This document shows positions 25,225 to 53,940 of a stretch of 64,000 bases of DNA, in pieces. Location of the stretch: the NCBI RefSeq assembly GCF_042242105.1, contig NC_092031.1, positions 22,469,662 to 22,533,661 on the forward strand. Reading direction: 5' to 3'. The position numbers and the translations under genes were made by a program. The stretch's first letter is position 1. Every line of letters begins with the position of its first letter. Source of the DNA: Pempheris klunzingeri. Its lineage: Eukaryota; Chordata; Actinopteri; Acropomatiformes; Pempheridae. A model generated the notes under the pieces. It saw only the letters and a program-made list of their open reading frames with translations, ran no database searches and was not told the origin of the DNA.

Positions 25225-27682
25225 GAGACTTAAACATAGCTGTGGTATTTGTATAGGCAACATTTCCTTTAACAATTTCAGCTCAGTTTTGTTCTTTTCA
25301 ACTTTGAAAACCATCCAGTATGCTGCAGACTGTGGCAATTTGTATGAGAGGACAAAAAAAAATCTAGATTGATTGATTGGAAAAACATCTAAAAGGAATT
25401 TACTTGTATTACATACATCTGTCCAATACATTAGAACGTGTTGCTTGGTTGTTTTATTGATGCATATTAACATATGGTGATAATGAATGAGTTTTAGCTC
25501 AAGGAGGAGCAACTGTTAACAGCTGTCCATTTAATGGTATCGAAGTGGTATCTCTGACAGATAATGGACTGTGTGACCTCTGCTTAGCGGCCCTTTATTT
25601 AGACAACTTGAACTTGACTTGACATTAACTCGTAAGCCGTGAGATTGTGCCATCTGTTGCATTAAAGATTAGAATGAACTGCGGTCGTAATGCACTGCAT
25701 TTACTTTGGCTTTCTGAGCCCCACGAGGAGGAGATATTCAACATGTCTGAAGGAGTTATTCAATCAAAAGCAACACACATGGCAGTTAAAAAAAGGCAAG
25801 CGAAAGGCAGTTTGTGGCTGTCGTGATAATCCACATTGCATCATTGTCCTCGCGCTGAGTATCGTTGTCCTCTTGAGGACAGTCCCTAAGAATATCTCAC
25901 TCCTGATTAATTCCCTAAATTAGCCCATATTTAAGATGGAGGCGGCGTAAGCCGTAGGTTCATTGGCTGCTTGTTCATGATTTAGCACCCTTATTGTCAG
26001 TTTACAGCCATCTAATCTCCCTCTGAAGATGCAAGAATTACAAATGAGTGACAGTCTGAAGACCTCATTTGGTGTCCTGTCACCTTGGTACATGTAGCGT
26101 TGGGCTATAAGCACGCACACTCAAGAAAAATTCATTAAAGGTCAGGCATGCTTATTTGCTGTCTTTCAGAGAGCGAGATCAGAGGATCAATGTGAATCTC
26201 GTGTCTGTGTGTTAAATAGACAGAGCCAGGATATGGATGGCGTTGAGCAAAGACTGTAACAAGCAGGATAAAAGTTCAGAGACAGGCCTTCCTAATCATC
26301 ACTGATCATCATTCACAGTGTCACGTTCAACCTGTACACAAACAGGAGGATAAAAAGGACAATTTGTGGTTTAATCCTGAGTTTATTGTAACCAGGAACA
26401 GTTACTCTGCGGAGTCTCATGTCACTTTGAGGCTGCCAGGTACCATCCGGGGTACCCGTACAGAAACCTACACCAAAACCTCACCAAAAGTCCGGTATAG
26501 CAACCACCACCACCCCACCCCCCCACTGCCAAGCTTGTGTTCCTCTGTCTCCCAAGTGTGCCTCTTTGGGAGATGGTGGCTGGAGAAGAGAGAGGACTCC
26601 AAATCTCTGACACCACCACTAGTCCACGGTAATCTCTAAAGCCGACCCAGGAGGATCCTGGGGGGAATTTCTATTGAGGGATTCATCAGCTATGCTTTTA
26701 TTCGTAAGCCTGTCGTAGCAATCACAAGGGCCATGGATGCATTTTGTGTAAGATTTCAAAACTAAGCCTCTAAGCCTCGCAGACGGCGTTATTGTATGTT
26801 GTACTTCCACGCCGAGATGTGTGCATCTGAACACAATAGCTCTCCTGTTTAAAGTGGTTTAATTGGCTTTTACTAAATCTTGCATCTATTAATTATGTGA
26901 CTGTATGAAGCCCCCCCGCCTCTGGTCTTTATGCTGAGCATAACTTGGCTAGTCACATCCTGATCCTGGCTTTGTGCTTCACACACGGACATGAAGTTCG
27001 TATTCACTTCAATGTATTTCCCCACACCAAGGTTATTTAGACTTTAAATGCAAGGTGATGGACCGTGAAGGACGGAAATGGGCAAATGCAGTCGTTTGAA
27101 TGCCAAGATTTTGATCCCTGTTGAAAAATGTGTTTTAATCGTCTTAAAATGTCTTTTATGTTTTTCATGTTTTTATCCTGTAAAAGTTCAGTGTTGGTTC
27201 ATGCGTGCTTTTTCTATTTTGGCTAATACAGTGAAAAAAAAAAGAGGTTTTGATCTTAACAGACCATGCTGCTCAGATAAAGGTCAAATCTATTGGACGA
27301 ATAAAAAATCTATTGTACGATCCAAGTAGAACACTTGGTTCATGATAGTGTTTTTAGAGCCGTATTCTGTACACTGGACTGTGGCTGATAAGCACGACTG
27401 CCAGACCAGAGGAAACTTGTACGTGTTGACATTAACAGCCGCTTATAGAAGAGATGCATCCATAGTTCTGTCTGGTTCTACTTTTCCAAAAACAGCGATG
27501 AAGATGCTAAACAAACATTTCAGCATCCATGTGAGCGCTGGATCTTTGGCAGAGGTCACCCTCCTTTGGCATTCATTCTCTTCTTGAGCTGCAGTTGCTC
27601 TCCATCGCGGATTTATAACAAAAGCTCAGTGACATCTCCGTGATATCACATGCCAAACTAATCACTTCTCCCCACCCACATT

Positions 27683-27753
27683 CATTTGAGGCTTTGACCT
27701 AAATATAGGTGTTTGCTTGTGTCTCCTAACGCACCAAGAGGGACCTTATAAAA
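27683..27753 (+). promoter_or_regulatory. Likely muscle promoter of the myosin gene (E-box, MEF2 site, TATA box)
   Basis: In order: an E-box CATTTG (27683-27688), a MEF2-type site CTAAATATAG (27699-27708, fits YTAWWWWTAR) and a TATA box TATAAAA (27747-27753). This cluster lies about 280 bases upstream of the ATG. MyoD-family E-boxes plus MEF2 sites next to a TATA box are a standard arrangement in skeletal muscle genes. A GT donor-like CTGCTGGTGAGG near 27800 may end a 5' UTR exon, as myosin heavy chain genes usually have untranslated first exons. Function is inferred from motifs only. Confidence 0.6.
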
Positions 27754-28031
27754 GCAGTACGGGTCAAAGCGGTCCACATTTTTCAGCTTGGACCCCTGCT
27801 GGTGAGGACACCTTCTGTTTCATTGTTGCATGGGATTGATAGATTCTGACATTACTGGTAGGATCTCATCTTGTCATCAAGTGTCTGTAGGTAGAGGATT
27901 CATAAAGCACACCTTTTGTAAGAGTTGTCATTGATCGTGATGACTGGTACTAATTGTTCTGCAGTTATGAGAATCACTGCTGTGACATTTAACTGTGGAC
28001 TCTCCAGTCCCCTCTGGGGTGTGTTGCAGAG

Positions 28032-43841
<15,810 letters not shown>

Positions 43842-45729
43842 ACCTTGCAGTGATGATGCAGACTTCCCCTCTGCAACTTCGTAGTACAAGTAGAAACTCG
43901 CCAGAGTTAACAAACCATACTGTGTTGCTGTGAGATTATAGTAGAATAAAGCAGTGTGAAGCATGAGCTTTGTCTGTTTTTTTCTCCACAACAAGTGACA
44001 CGTATCGTCCATCATTAGATAAAGTGTATAGGCAAAACAAAGCAATGCGTCTGCAAACCAGAACAAGTGAGTGGGAACTGAGTATTGATCGTATCATTCT
44101 TGATGTATTTACAGGTTAGCTAAACTATCTAGTGCTAATTAGCCCGTCGTAGAAGTCACTGTAACATATAATCAGTTTCGTAGGAGTGTGCAGTTTATAT
44201 AAGTCCCCCCCCTCAGCGTGTGCAGTTTGCATCTAATTTGAGCATCTGTTTGCAGAGATCAGGGCGGATCCCAGCAGAATGCCTGCTGACATTTACATTC
44301 TGAGTTAAAATAGCCGTCCTCCTCACTGTCTCTTATCTACATGCGATAACTGATGCCAGCATGCGAGCGGTGGATTAACCATGATTAGACCAAACTCATC
44401 AAAGGAGCATGTGGACCAATTAGACAGGCTTCAGAGGATTCATGATTCAAGATGAAGCATGTATTTAACTGTGTCACTCCACCCTCAAACCTGTTTAGCG
44501 CATGCGACACACAGATTCTCTACTGTTTTCTTTAGTCTCTCTTGTCAGCGTCCTCAGTGTTACAGGAATTCATTTGTCTGAGACCCAGATTAGAAGTTAA
44601 AGTCTGACATGGGAGTATAATACTCATTTCTGTCATACTTACAGATACCCACTGTTTTAAGCAGCAAATATACTTGATGTATTAGGAGATAATTAACACG
44701 ACAGGAAAACATGACAACACACGTTTCCTATCCTGTTCATTCTATTAGTTTGAACCCCCCCAGTGAAACCCTGGCCACAGCCCAGCATTTGATTCCAAAA
44801 AGAGATGAATCACTTAGAGCTGTAAAACTCATCATGCAAATGCCCTTTCACATTTTCTACATTTTTAATAATCAGGCAACGCTTACAAGACAATAAAACC
44901 ACTTAACCCCTCTGCAATTCAATTCAAACAAGATATTTGCCATATCCCTATATATCTCTAAGACAGATTCATCTTGTTCACACACCTGTAAAATGTGTTT
45001 TGTGTTATCATTTGTCAGAGGGTGAAATTGATTTGCGTTTTGTTTATCTAATAACCTGAGCTGGATGCGTCATAAAGAGCCTCTCTGTCAAAGTGAAGAG
45101 GTCACACAATCACAGACTGAAGATACTCAGGTGTCAGTGAGAGACTATAACAACTCAGATCTTTTGCTTATAGAAAAACTCCAGTATTTCAGTAATACTC
45201 CAGTATTATCCCTTAAATTAAAGTAGCAATTACCCTTATGACTGCTGTCTCTGCTGCATTACATTATGTAGTGTGTGCAGCCAGGATGTCTGATATTCAT
45301 TCACACTATGATGCACTATGAAGAAAATACATCCAGCACGTCGTGGTTAATAGTGCTGCTGACGGGGTAACCATGGCAACTCCTGTGGCGTAGAGACGTG
45401 CTCTCAGCTCAGCGATTAGACCCACAATTTCTAGTGATGTCATCACATAGTCATATCATATCTTATGTATATTTATGTGCACAGTAGGCAGCAGTAACTC
45501 TAGGGAAGGCTTGGCCTTCTCTTTTGGTAACTTGATTGGATATAAGATGATGTTGTTATCAGTAACACTGTGATTTGAGTTATTTAATGTGCTCAGTTTG
45601 AGATGATCTGATTTAAATGATGCGCCTGGAGACAAAGCAGCATCGGAATCCTCCAGGTCCATTTGTGTCTGTTCACACACAGACCTCCCCACAATCATAA
45701 ACACATGTTGATCTTTTCCTGCATTATGA
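43842..45729. other. Myosin 3' UTR and gene-free DNA
   Basis: After the short 3' UTR I see no exon, RNA gene or recognisable transposon up to the first copy of the subtelomeric duplication. The open frames here are short and without similarity I recognise. Confidence 0.5.
43945..43950 (+). other. Poly(A) signal of the myosin gene
   Basis: AATAAA about 105 bases after the stop codon, giving a short 3' UTR as is usual for sarcomeric myosin heavy chains. Confidence 0.7.
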
Positions 45730-46510
45730 AATACTTGTAGTCATCGCACAGCAGCAGCAGCATCGATACGCACGTCACCAAATACAGAAAATTGCTGTGT
45801 GCATTTTAGGCACGTGGCACAGCCGCGGTTAGTGCATTAATCACTGAAATATTTCTACAGGACAGGATCAGACAGCACAGATCTGAAACTGACTGTCAGG
45901 GGTTTTGCTGTTAAACACGTTCCAAATGTTTTCCTCCAATAAAGCATTTGGAAGATGGAAGTTGTCCTCAGGATGAGACCAACCCCATCACAGCTGGACA
46001 TAGAAAAAGAGATGTGTGTATATAAGGGAGGAAGAACCCCACCACCTCCCCAGACCTCCACCCACAGAGCAGAACCTCTGCTATGCCAGACTGGAGATCA
46101 GCCACCTTAGGCAGCAGTTCTCCAGCAGATGGCAGCAGACTTGGCCTCTGCCGAAGCAGCTATCCTCCAGCTAGAAGGGAGCAGTCTGACTTCTGTGCTC
46201 TACATGACTGGAGGTCACCTGCTGGGTGCAGGAGTGCCCAGTGTGCTGAAGATGCAGCACACTGGGCCTCTCTGCAGTAGCAGCTGATCTGATCAGCCTG
46301 GAGCAGAAGCTCAGACTGGCAAGCTCAGAACCTTAGAGCTGTCCAGCTTTCTCCTCTGTGGGAGGAGGTCTGAAGCTGGAAGCTCACCGTGGGTCCTATT
46401 TACAAACTTCTGTCCCCACACTGGACATGTCATCAGTATGATGTCACATTCTGTATTATGACACACACAGTATGATGTCACATACAGTACTTTACTGTGT
46501 ATTTGATATT

Positions 46511-46704
46511 CAGAATCAGAATCAGAATCAGAATTACTTTAATATTACACACAGCTCAAAAAGAATAAGAACAAGAATACACTTCAAACACAAAGTAAAA
46601 TATAAATATATAAAAGTATGAATTAAAAAAAAAGATGTATTAAAAATTATTATTACAAATTATTACACAGAGGTAAATTACTGCACCAGGTGAGTCCAGA
46701 GTCT

Positions 46705-46745
<41 letters not shown>

Positions 46746-47640
46746 CACTACTAATAATACTACTAATAAAAATATATAACAACATGCACAATCATAGTAA
46801 GGCGCTGTACTATATAATACCAATAATACTACTACCACTACTACTACCACCAACAATAATATATAACAACATGTACACTCAGAGTGAGGCGCTGTACCAT
46901 ATTATAATAATAATAATAATAATGATACAAATAATACCACTACTACTAATAATAATATATAACAATGTGTACCTTCTAAGTGAGGAGATGTGTTATATAA
47001 TACTACTACTACCACTACTACTACTACTACCAACAATAATATATAACAACATGTACACTCAGAATGAGGAGATGTATTATATAAATTATAATAATAATGA
47101 TAATAATAATAATGATGATAATAATAATATAAAATATATACAACAACATGTACACACAGAGTGAGGAGCTGAATCATATAATAATAATAATGATAATAAT
47201 AATAATAATAGTAATAACATACAACAACATCAGAGTGGGGAGTTGTATAGATTAATGGCCACAGGCAGGAATGATTTCCTGTGGCGCTCTGTAGTGCATC
47301 GTGGTACAATTAGTCTGGCCCTGAAAGAACTCCTGTATCTAACCAGCACTTCATGGAGTGGGTTGGACACATTGTCCAAAATAGCTCCCACTTTGTGAAG
47401 CACTCTCCTCTCTGACACCACCGTCAGAGAGTCGAGCTTCACTCCCACAACGTCACTGGCCCTGCGGATCAGTCTGTTCAGTCTATTGACATCCTCTACC
47501 CTCAGCCTGCTGCCCCAGCATACCACAGCATAGAACATAGCACTGGCTACCACAGACTCATAGAACATCCTGAGCATAGTCCTGCAGATGTTGAAGGACC
47601 TCAACCGCCTCAGAAAATACAGACGGCTCTGGCCCTTCCT
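46511..47640 (-). mobile_element. 5'-truncated LINE in copy A
   Basis: The minus-strand frame 47604-47230 (124 aa) is a LINE reverse transcriptase C-terminus: SFNICRTMLRMFYESVVAS, VVCWGSRL, RLIRRASDVVG, then RHRKSFLPVAINLYN. Downstream on the minus strand are a long ATA-rich array and a (TTCTGA)n 3' tail (plus-strand CAGAATCAGAATCAGAATT at 46511-46529). Only the 3' end of the element remains. The exact family is not assigned. Confidence 0.72.
46705..47219. repeat. Composite minisatellite/microsatellite in copy A
   Basis: (AAT)n, (ACT)n and (ATA)n tracts alternate with about six degenerate copies of a 30-40 bp motif related to AACAACATGTACACTCAGAG. The motif resembles the adjoining LINE 3' UTR (ACAACAACATCAGAGTGG), so the array probably grew from the element itself. 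Confidence 0.8.
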
Positions 47641-48240
47641 ATAAAGGGCATCAATGTTTAATTCAATTGTTTAATGTGGTTTGGATGTTTTTATTCCTAC
47701 CCTTTGGAGGTGGGTTTCTTCCTGCGGTAGTCACCTCTCCTGGTTAAACCTCAGGCTCACTTTGGCTTCTTTAAGACTTCAGGTCTTCCAAATGATTAAA
47801 AATGTACACTTAAGAGGAAGAAATGAACTGAAACAGGTTCAGTCACCACCTTGTAATTAAAACAGTTATTAAAACAATATTCCAGTTAATACCAAACAAC
47901 ATAACATAATAACAATATTCAGATAGTAATATTTCAAAATGTAAAATAAATGTATTATTATCTATTTGATCTATTTTTGAGAGAATGAAAGAATTGCATG
48001 AAATCAGGTCACATCTTTGTGATTCTGTTTTTAACCAAAATTAAACATAAATGTCAGAAATGAACTATTTTTAAAATCAATTTGTTGGCGGTGACATGAT
48101 GAAGACCAGCATGCAGTAACTTTCTCGTGGCCTCTTTTACGTCCTGACAGTTGAGAAATCTACTTTTTTAAAGCAAAAGGTCCTTCTGTCTATTTCAGGA
48201 CAATACAAATGAACTTCAATTATTTTCTATACTGAATCCT

Positions 48241-49159
48241 TGAACAGTAGACGAGTGAATGATTTGTCCTGTTCCTTTATTATTTTAATCCAGATGTCTA
48301 ACCTGGTTGTTCCTGCAGTGTGGACACTTGCTGCAGGCTTCCCTGAACCCTCCCTGCCTGGCATGCAGAGATTCTCCTTCTCCTCCAGTAGTCACGGTCT
48401 CTCAGGTGGACGGACACATCACACTGCAACAATACACACAGTCCTGTTAGACTGAGGGTCTGCACGTCCCGTAAAAGCAACAAGTGGCATTGAATCATGA
48501 TTTCATCATTTCCAGTGGAAAACTTTGTGAAATTCCTTTTCACAAACATAGAATCAAAAGAACCTTTTCACCAAGGACCTCTGCTGTCCCCCAAAAGTTC
48601 ACCTCCAAATGAACCTGCTGGAGGCCCCAGAGCAACACTGAGCTACATGGCTCAGATGAACATCCATACCTCACACTCTCTGTGCAGTGTCAGCTGTGTT
48701 TCTATGCTGGAATACTAACACATGTTGTTTCACATCTACGTTGTGGTAACACAATCATTGAACAATATATAACATGTAAACACAACACTGAAGGTCAATC
48801 AATCCCTGCAAATCCTCCACAGACTAAAGTCTGTATGGCCTGGAAGAGGGAGAGACTTCTTTTATTTTATGTGGACATGATGAGAATGTTTGGACTGCCC
48901 GTAGGAGACCGCCGGTCTGTGTATCAAGCAGGAAAATGTCCATTCATAGTTCTTCCACCAGACATAGAATTTGTTGGAGAAGCTTCTTCAAACTGAGGAG
49001 AAAGTAAAGTTTCAGGTTAGTTTGTGTCTGAGAGTCAGAGAGAAGCTGCAGGACCTTTTTATACAGGACCTGTAGAGCTGATTCCAGAACTGATTTAGTG
49101 CAATGTTATCAATACAAATACATCCAGGGTAGCTCCTGTTCTTCACTTCTTATGTGTGA
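48241..49159. other. Unassigned subtelomeric DNA
   Basis: No gene recognised. Small open frames are present (for example 48682-48996 plus, 104 aa), but they have no domain I know and no splice context that supports them. Confidence 0.4.
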
Positions 49160-49241
49160 GTTGTTGTGGCCGAGTGGTAAAGGCGATGGACTCGAAATCC
49201 ATTGGGGTCTCCCCGCGCAGGTTCGAATCCTGCCGACAACG
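49160..49241 (+). tRNA. tRNA-Ser(CGA)
   Basis: An 82-base cloverleaf. The acceptor stem GTTGTTG pairs with CGACAAC (one U-G pair). The A box is TGGCCGAGTGG, the anticodon loop CTCGAAA has anticodon CGA (reads UCG), there is a class II variable arm GGGGTCTCCCC, the B box is GGTTCGAATCC, and the discriminator is G. One usual D-loop base differs (GGTAAA instead of GGTTAA), and there is no clear run of four T within about 40 bases downstream, so it could be a weakly expressed or non-functional copy. Confidence 0.85.
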
Positions 49242-50234
49242 AGCTGATGTTAATATACTTAATGCTAGATATGGTACATTTCCACATGTAAGTTGGCTAT
49301 GATGATTAATTAGCACAATAAGACAACACTATGCTTATGTTCAGAGAGGAAAGCTTTGACAGGAATTATTAAGTACATAAATAGACTAATGACCCTAATA
49401 ATGCACCAACTGTCTCACCTGCTTTAACACCCACAATGTTGTTTAAGATGTTCTGTGTGGTCACAGTGATTTAGGAATATGCAACATGTGAACACACCTT
49501 TGAACAAATGAGGGTCTTAAAGCAGATTTTGATACAGATGCCCTCCTGGAGAGAGGGCCTCAAAGTCAGGTAACAAAGGCCCTTATCATGTCAGTAGGTA
49601 TCATGTTCCCAAATACATTTCTAATTAAATTACATCCATGTAAGAAGGCATCCTATATAAGAAAATGAGATTAAAATGACAAAGATTATTGAAATAATTT
49701 CTAAGCATGGAGAGCGACAGTGGAGAGGGAAGAGAAGCACCGTACAGGACATCATTAGATCACATTGTCAGGTACTAAATAAAACCTGCTGCACAGACGC
49801 ACATAATACAGTACATTCAAAGCAATGTTATTGGAAATAATAATAATAATAATATAATAGATATATGCACTAAGACAATATTATGCATTATTCTATTATA
49901 TTGGTTAATATTATGATATTATATTAAATATTAGGTATTTGGTCACAAGCCAAAGTACTGGATAAACTTAAATGTTGACTTCACCGTGGTGCTGGGTGAC
50001 AAAGGATGACCAAAGTTATTACAATTCATGCTGAGGGTGACATGAATGTGTCTGCACCAAATATTGTGCCAAACTATTCAGTAGATGGTGAGATATTTCA
50101 CTAGTACACTGAAAATGTGGACCAGCTGGTGGCACTAGAGGAAAAACAAGGGTCACTAGGATTGATTCCCTGGGCACTCTGGATCTCTGTACCAACGTTC
50201 ATAGCAATTCCTGGATTATTGAGTTATTTTTTTT
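49242..50234. other. Gene-free DNA with a degenerate dispersed repeat
   Basis: No gene seen. About 49970-50220 resembles a non-coding repeat common in teleost introns (phrases such as GAGATATTTCACTAG, GGTGGCACTAGAGGAAAA and GGTCACTAGGATTGAT in fixed order). No ends could be defined. Confidence 0.4.
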
Positions 50235-50243
50235 TAAATTAAT

Positions 50244-50522
50244 GTGGAGTCGGTGTGTAACTTTGCCAAAACAATGTCGGACTCCGTAGTTTTCTCTGGT
50301 CCCCTGCCCAACCTGACCAGTGATGACATGTACACCCGCATGTCATCATTTAACCGCTGGCTGTCGAGGTGGTGCCCAGCTAACAATGTGGGCTTCATAG
50401 ACAATTGGAAGTCTTTCTGGGGAAAACCTGGTCTCATTAGAAGAGACGGCATCCATCCCACTTTGGACGGAGCTGCGCTCCTATCTAGAAATATGGTGAA
50501 GTTTATTAGTCCTAAAACTTGA
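50244..50522 (+). pseudogene. L2-type LINE ORF1, C-terminal fragment
   Basis: About 90 residues resemble the end of an SGNH/GDSL-type esterase domain carried by ORF1 of CR1/L2 LINEs: VFSGPLPN, SSFNRWLSRWC, VGFIDNW, then RRDGIHPTLDGAALLSRNM. The DGIHP motif carries the Asp and His expected of the catalytic dyad. The N-terminal part, including the nucleophile Ser block, is missing because the element is 5'-truncated. Confidence 0.7.
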
Positions 50523-50618
50523 CAATCCAGAGTCGAGACCAGGAAGCAGAGCTGCAGTCTTACACACTTCTCGGCTCCTCCATTAGAACAGTCACCCACC
50601 CAACATCCCCTAGAGACT

Positions 50619-53600
50619 GTGTCTGTCCCCCGACCACTCAGACCATTTAGATCTATTAAGTCCAACAGGAGAGGAGTTCAGCATAAACATTTAATCAGAG
50701 TTAATACCACCACTGGCACTATGAAACAGGACAGGAGAGTTAAATGTGGACTTTTAAACATCAGATCTCTGCCATCCAAAGCTGTTTTAGTAAACGATCT
50801 GATATCTGACCATGAAATTGATTTATTGTGTCTGACTGAAACCTGGCTACGTCCTGAGGAGTATGTTAGCCTTAATGAGGCCACTCCTCCCAGTCATATT
50901 AATACTCACATTCCCAGAGATTCTGGACGTGGAGGTGGAGTTGCAGCAATCTTCAACTCTAGTTTAATAGTCCAACCTAGACCCAAACTTAATTATAACT
51001 CCTTTGAAAGCCTTGTTCTTAGTTTTTCACACCCAACCTGGAAAACTCTAAAACCAGTGTTGGTTGTCACAGTGTACCGCCCTCCTGGTCCGTACTCTGA
51101 ATTCTTAACAGAGTTTTCAGAGTTTTTATCAGACTTAGTCCTTACTGTGGACAAAGTGATTATAGTAGGTGACTTTAATATTCATGTGGACAATGATAAT
51201 CATAGTCTCAGCACTGCCTTTGTCTCACTTTTGGACTCAATTGGCTTCTCCCAGAGTGTAAATGAACCAACTCACTGTTTTAACCACACTCTTGACCTTG
51301 TTTTGGCTGATGGTGTTGAAACTGAACAGTTAACAGTCTTTCCACATAACTCTATTTTATCAGACCATTACCTGATAACATTTGATTTCTTGCTACAGGA
51401 CTACGCACTATATGACAGGGAGGTCCTCACTAGATCCTTATCTGATAGTGCTGTTGCCAAATTTAAGGAGGTGATTCCTTCAGTATTTCAGCCAGTGTGT
51501 CCCTGTGCTGTGGATGACCCCCATGTTAATCTCAGCCCCTCCCAAATTGATTATCTGGTCCATAGTGCTGCAGGTTCACTGCGAATGACACTAGACTCTA
51601 TTGCCCCTCGAAAAAAGAAGAGAATTAAAGAAAAGAGACAAGCTCCCTGGTATAACTCCCAGACACGTGAGCTTAAGCAACACTCACGAAGGCTAGAAAG
51701 GACATGGCGGGCCACCAAAGTGGAAGAATCCCGTTTAATCTGGCAAGACAGTGTTAAAACCTATAGAAAGGCCCTCTGTAATGCCAGAGCCGCCTACTAC
51801 TCCTCATTAATAGAAGAAAATAAAAGCAACCCTAGATTCCTTTTTAGCACAATAGCTAGGTTGACAAGGAGCCAGAACTCTATTGATCCTTGTGTTCCCT
51901 TAGAGCTCAGCAGTAACGACTTCATGAGCTTCTTTAATGATAAAATTCTAACTATTAGGGACAAAATTCAGCACCTCCTGCCCTCAACAGGGTCTGGTCC
52001 AACCTCAAACCTAGGAACCATAGAAACAGCTGTTAGACCTGATGTGTACTTGGACTGTTTTTCTCCAATTGATTTTGCTGAATTGACCTCAATAATCTCC
52101 TCATCTAGACCGTCAACATGTCTCCTAGACCCCATTCCTACTGGACTCCTTAAAGAGGTCCTGCCCCTAATTAACACGTCCTTACTGGATATGGCAAATC
52201 AGTCTTTACTAACAGGCTATGTACCACAGTCCTTTAAAGTAGCAGTAATTAAACCTCTCCTGAAAAAGCCTACTTTTGATTCAGGTGTGTTAGCTAACTA
52301 TAGACCTATATCCAACCTTCCCTTTCTCTCCAAGATCCTGGAGAAAGTCGTAGCTAATCAGCTGTGTCATTTTTTAAACTCTAATAGCCTATTTGAGGAT
52401 TTTCAGTCAGGTTTTAGAGCGAACCACAGCACAGAGACAGCACTGGTGAAGGTTACAAACGACCTCCTTATGGCATCAGACAGAGGACTTCTCTCTGTCC
52501 TGGTCTTGTTAGACCTGAGTGCTGCTTTCGACACCATTGACCATCACATCCTGTTACAGAGACTGGAACAGTTCATTGGTATAAAAGGAACTGCATTAAG
52601 CTGGTTTAAGTCCTATTTATTAGATCGATTTCGGTTTGTACATATTAATAATGAATCCTCTGTCCACACTAAGGTTAGACATGGAGTTCCACAAGGTTCA
52701 GTGCTTGGACTAATACTCTTTATCTTATATATGCTTCCTCTGGGAAGCACTCCATTAATTTCCACTGTTATGCAGATGATACACAATTATATTTATCAAT
52801 AAAGCCAGATGAACAAAATCAGTTGGCTAAACTTCAAATCTGCCTTAAGGACATAAAGTCCTGGATGAGCAGCAACTTTCTGCTGCTAAATTCAGATAAA
52901 ACTGAAGTTATTTTACTTGGCCCCAGACACCTCAGAGACAGCTTTTCTACTACCATAACTGCTCTGGACGGCATTACTCTGGCCTCCAGCTCCACTGTGA
53001 GGAATCTGGGAGTCTTATTTGATCAGGATTTGTCCTTTAACTCCCACATTAAACAGATTTCTAGAACTGCCTTTTTCCATCTACATAATATTGCCAAAAT
53101 CAGGCCCATCATATCCACTGATGATGCAGAAAAATTGGTCCATGCATTTGTCACTTCTAGGTTGGACTATTATAACTCATTATTATCAGGCTGCCCCAAT
53201 AAGTCCTTAAAGACTCTCCAGCTGGTCCCAAACGCTGCTGCTCGTGTTCTGACGAGAACTAAAAGAAGAGACCACATTTCTCCTGTACTGGCTTCTCTTC
53301 ATTGGCTTCCAGTAAAATCTAGAATAGAGTTTAAAATCCTTCTCCTCGCCTACAAGGCTCTTAAGGGTCAGGCTCCATCATATCTTAAAGAGCTTATAAT
53401 ACCGTACTACCCCACTAGAGCACTGCGCTCCCAGAATGCAGGTCTACTGGTGGTTCCCAAAGTCTCCAAAAGTAGTGCAGGAGGCAGAGCCTTCAGCTAT
53501 CAGGCTCCTCTCCTGTGGAATCTCCTTCCAGTTTTGGTTTGGGGGCCAGACACCCTCTCTACATTTAAGAGTAGACTAAAAACCTTCCTTTTTGACAAAG

Positions 53601-53662
53601 CATATAGTTTAGGGCTGGCTCAGGCCTTAGATCAGCCACTAGTTATGCTGCTACAGGCTTAG
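50619..53662 (+). pseudogene. L2-type LINE ORF2 (endonuclease-reverse transcriptase), frameshifted
   Basis: Exonuclease-endonuclease-phosphatase domain: [36 protein letters not shown] and [10 protein letters not shown]. Reverse transcriptase: [55 protein letters not shown] and the catalytic YADD near 52770. The first frame runs to 52802, but from about 52748 the YADD region reads in another frame (continuing to 53662). The shift lies between LYMLPLGS and [11 protein letters not shown], where family members have a few more residues, so a small deletion is the simplest cause. Apart from this the frames are long and open, so inactivation looks recent. Confidence 0.88.
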
Positions 53663-53808
53663 ACTGCCAGGGGACTCCTATGGTGCACTGAGCTCCTCTC
53701 TATTCTCTATCCTCCTCTTCCTCTCCATCGTTATGTCTCATGTCAGTCAAATGTCTGCCTCTAACTTGCTATCTTCCCCGGAGCCTTTCTGTGCTTTCTC
53801 ATCTCTCA

Positions 53809-53940
53809 GGTTCCTGTGGATCCTGGTCCTGGCCCTGCTGATGTGGTTCTCTGGTTCCTGTGGGTCCTGGTCCCGGTCCCGCTAATGTGGTTCTCTGGTT
53901 CCTGTGGATCCTGGTCCTGGCCCCGCTGATGTGGTTCTCC
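53809..53940 (+). repeat. 44-bp tandem repeat, 3 units, in the LINE 3' UTR
   Basis: Three consecutive units each begin GGTTCCTGTGG and end GATGTGGTTCTC or a close variant. The unit differences are single substitutions. Confidence 0.85.

Larger units (their letters stand above)
24319..27682. other. Intergenic region between divergent rsph1 and myosin genes
   Basis: No coding exon recognised. It contains the rsph1 leader and promoter at the left, a GAT microsatellite (24934-24996), a 52-bp perfect palindrome (25173-25224) and, at the right, the proximal promoter of the myosin gene. The two genes are transcribed away from each other. Confidence 0.6.
45730..48240. repeat. Subtelomeric duplication, copy A (2,511 bp)
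   Basis: Matches 54511-57208 end to end from AATACTTGTAGTCATCGC to TATACTGAATCCT. Outside the microsatellite core there are only a few substitutions (for example near 45881, 48139 and 48178), so I estimate about 99% identity. Content: unannotated unique sequence, a 5'-truncated minus-strand LINE and an ATA/ACT-rich minisatellite. The flanks of the two copies are unrelated. The copy starts are 8,781 bp apart, which fits a tandem duplication whose second unit is cut short. Confidence 0.92.

Noticed and set aside
46083-46280. 65-aa frame MPDWRSATLG... about 60 bases after a TATATAAGG motif, identical at 54864-55061
   Set aside because: Identity follows from the recent duplication, and there is no family resemblance or splice context; not enough to call a gene.
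46784-47309. Long Ile/Tyr-rich frames, also at 55565-56277
   Set aside because: They arise from ATA/ACT microsatellites on both strands.
49739-49775. Possible small first exon MESDSGEGREAPY with a following GT
   Set aside because: Only about 20 codons, no following exon found, no recognised family.
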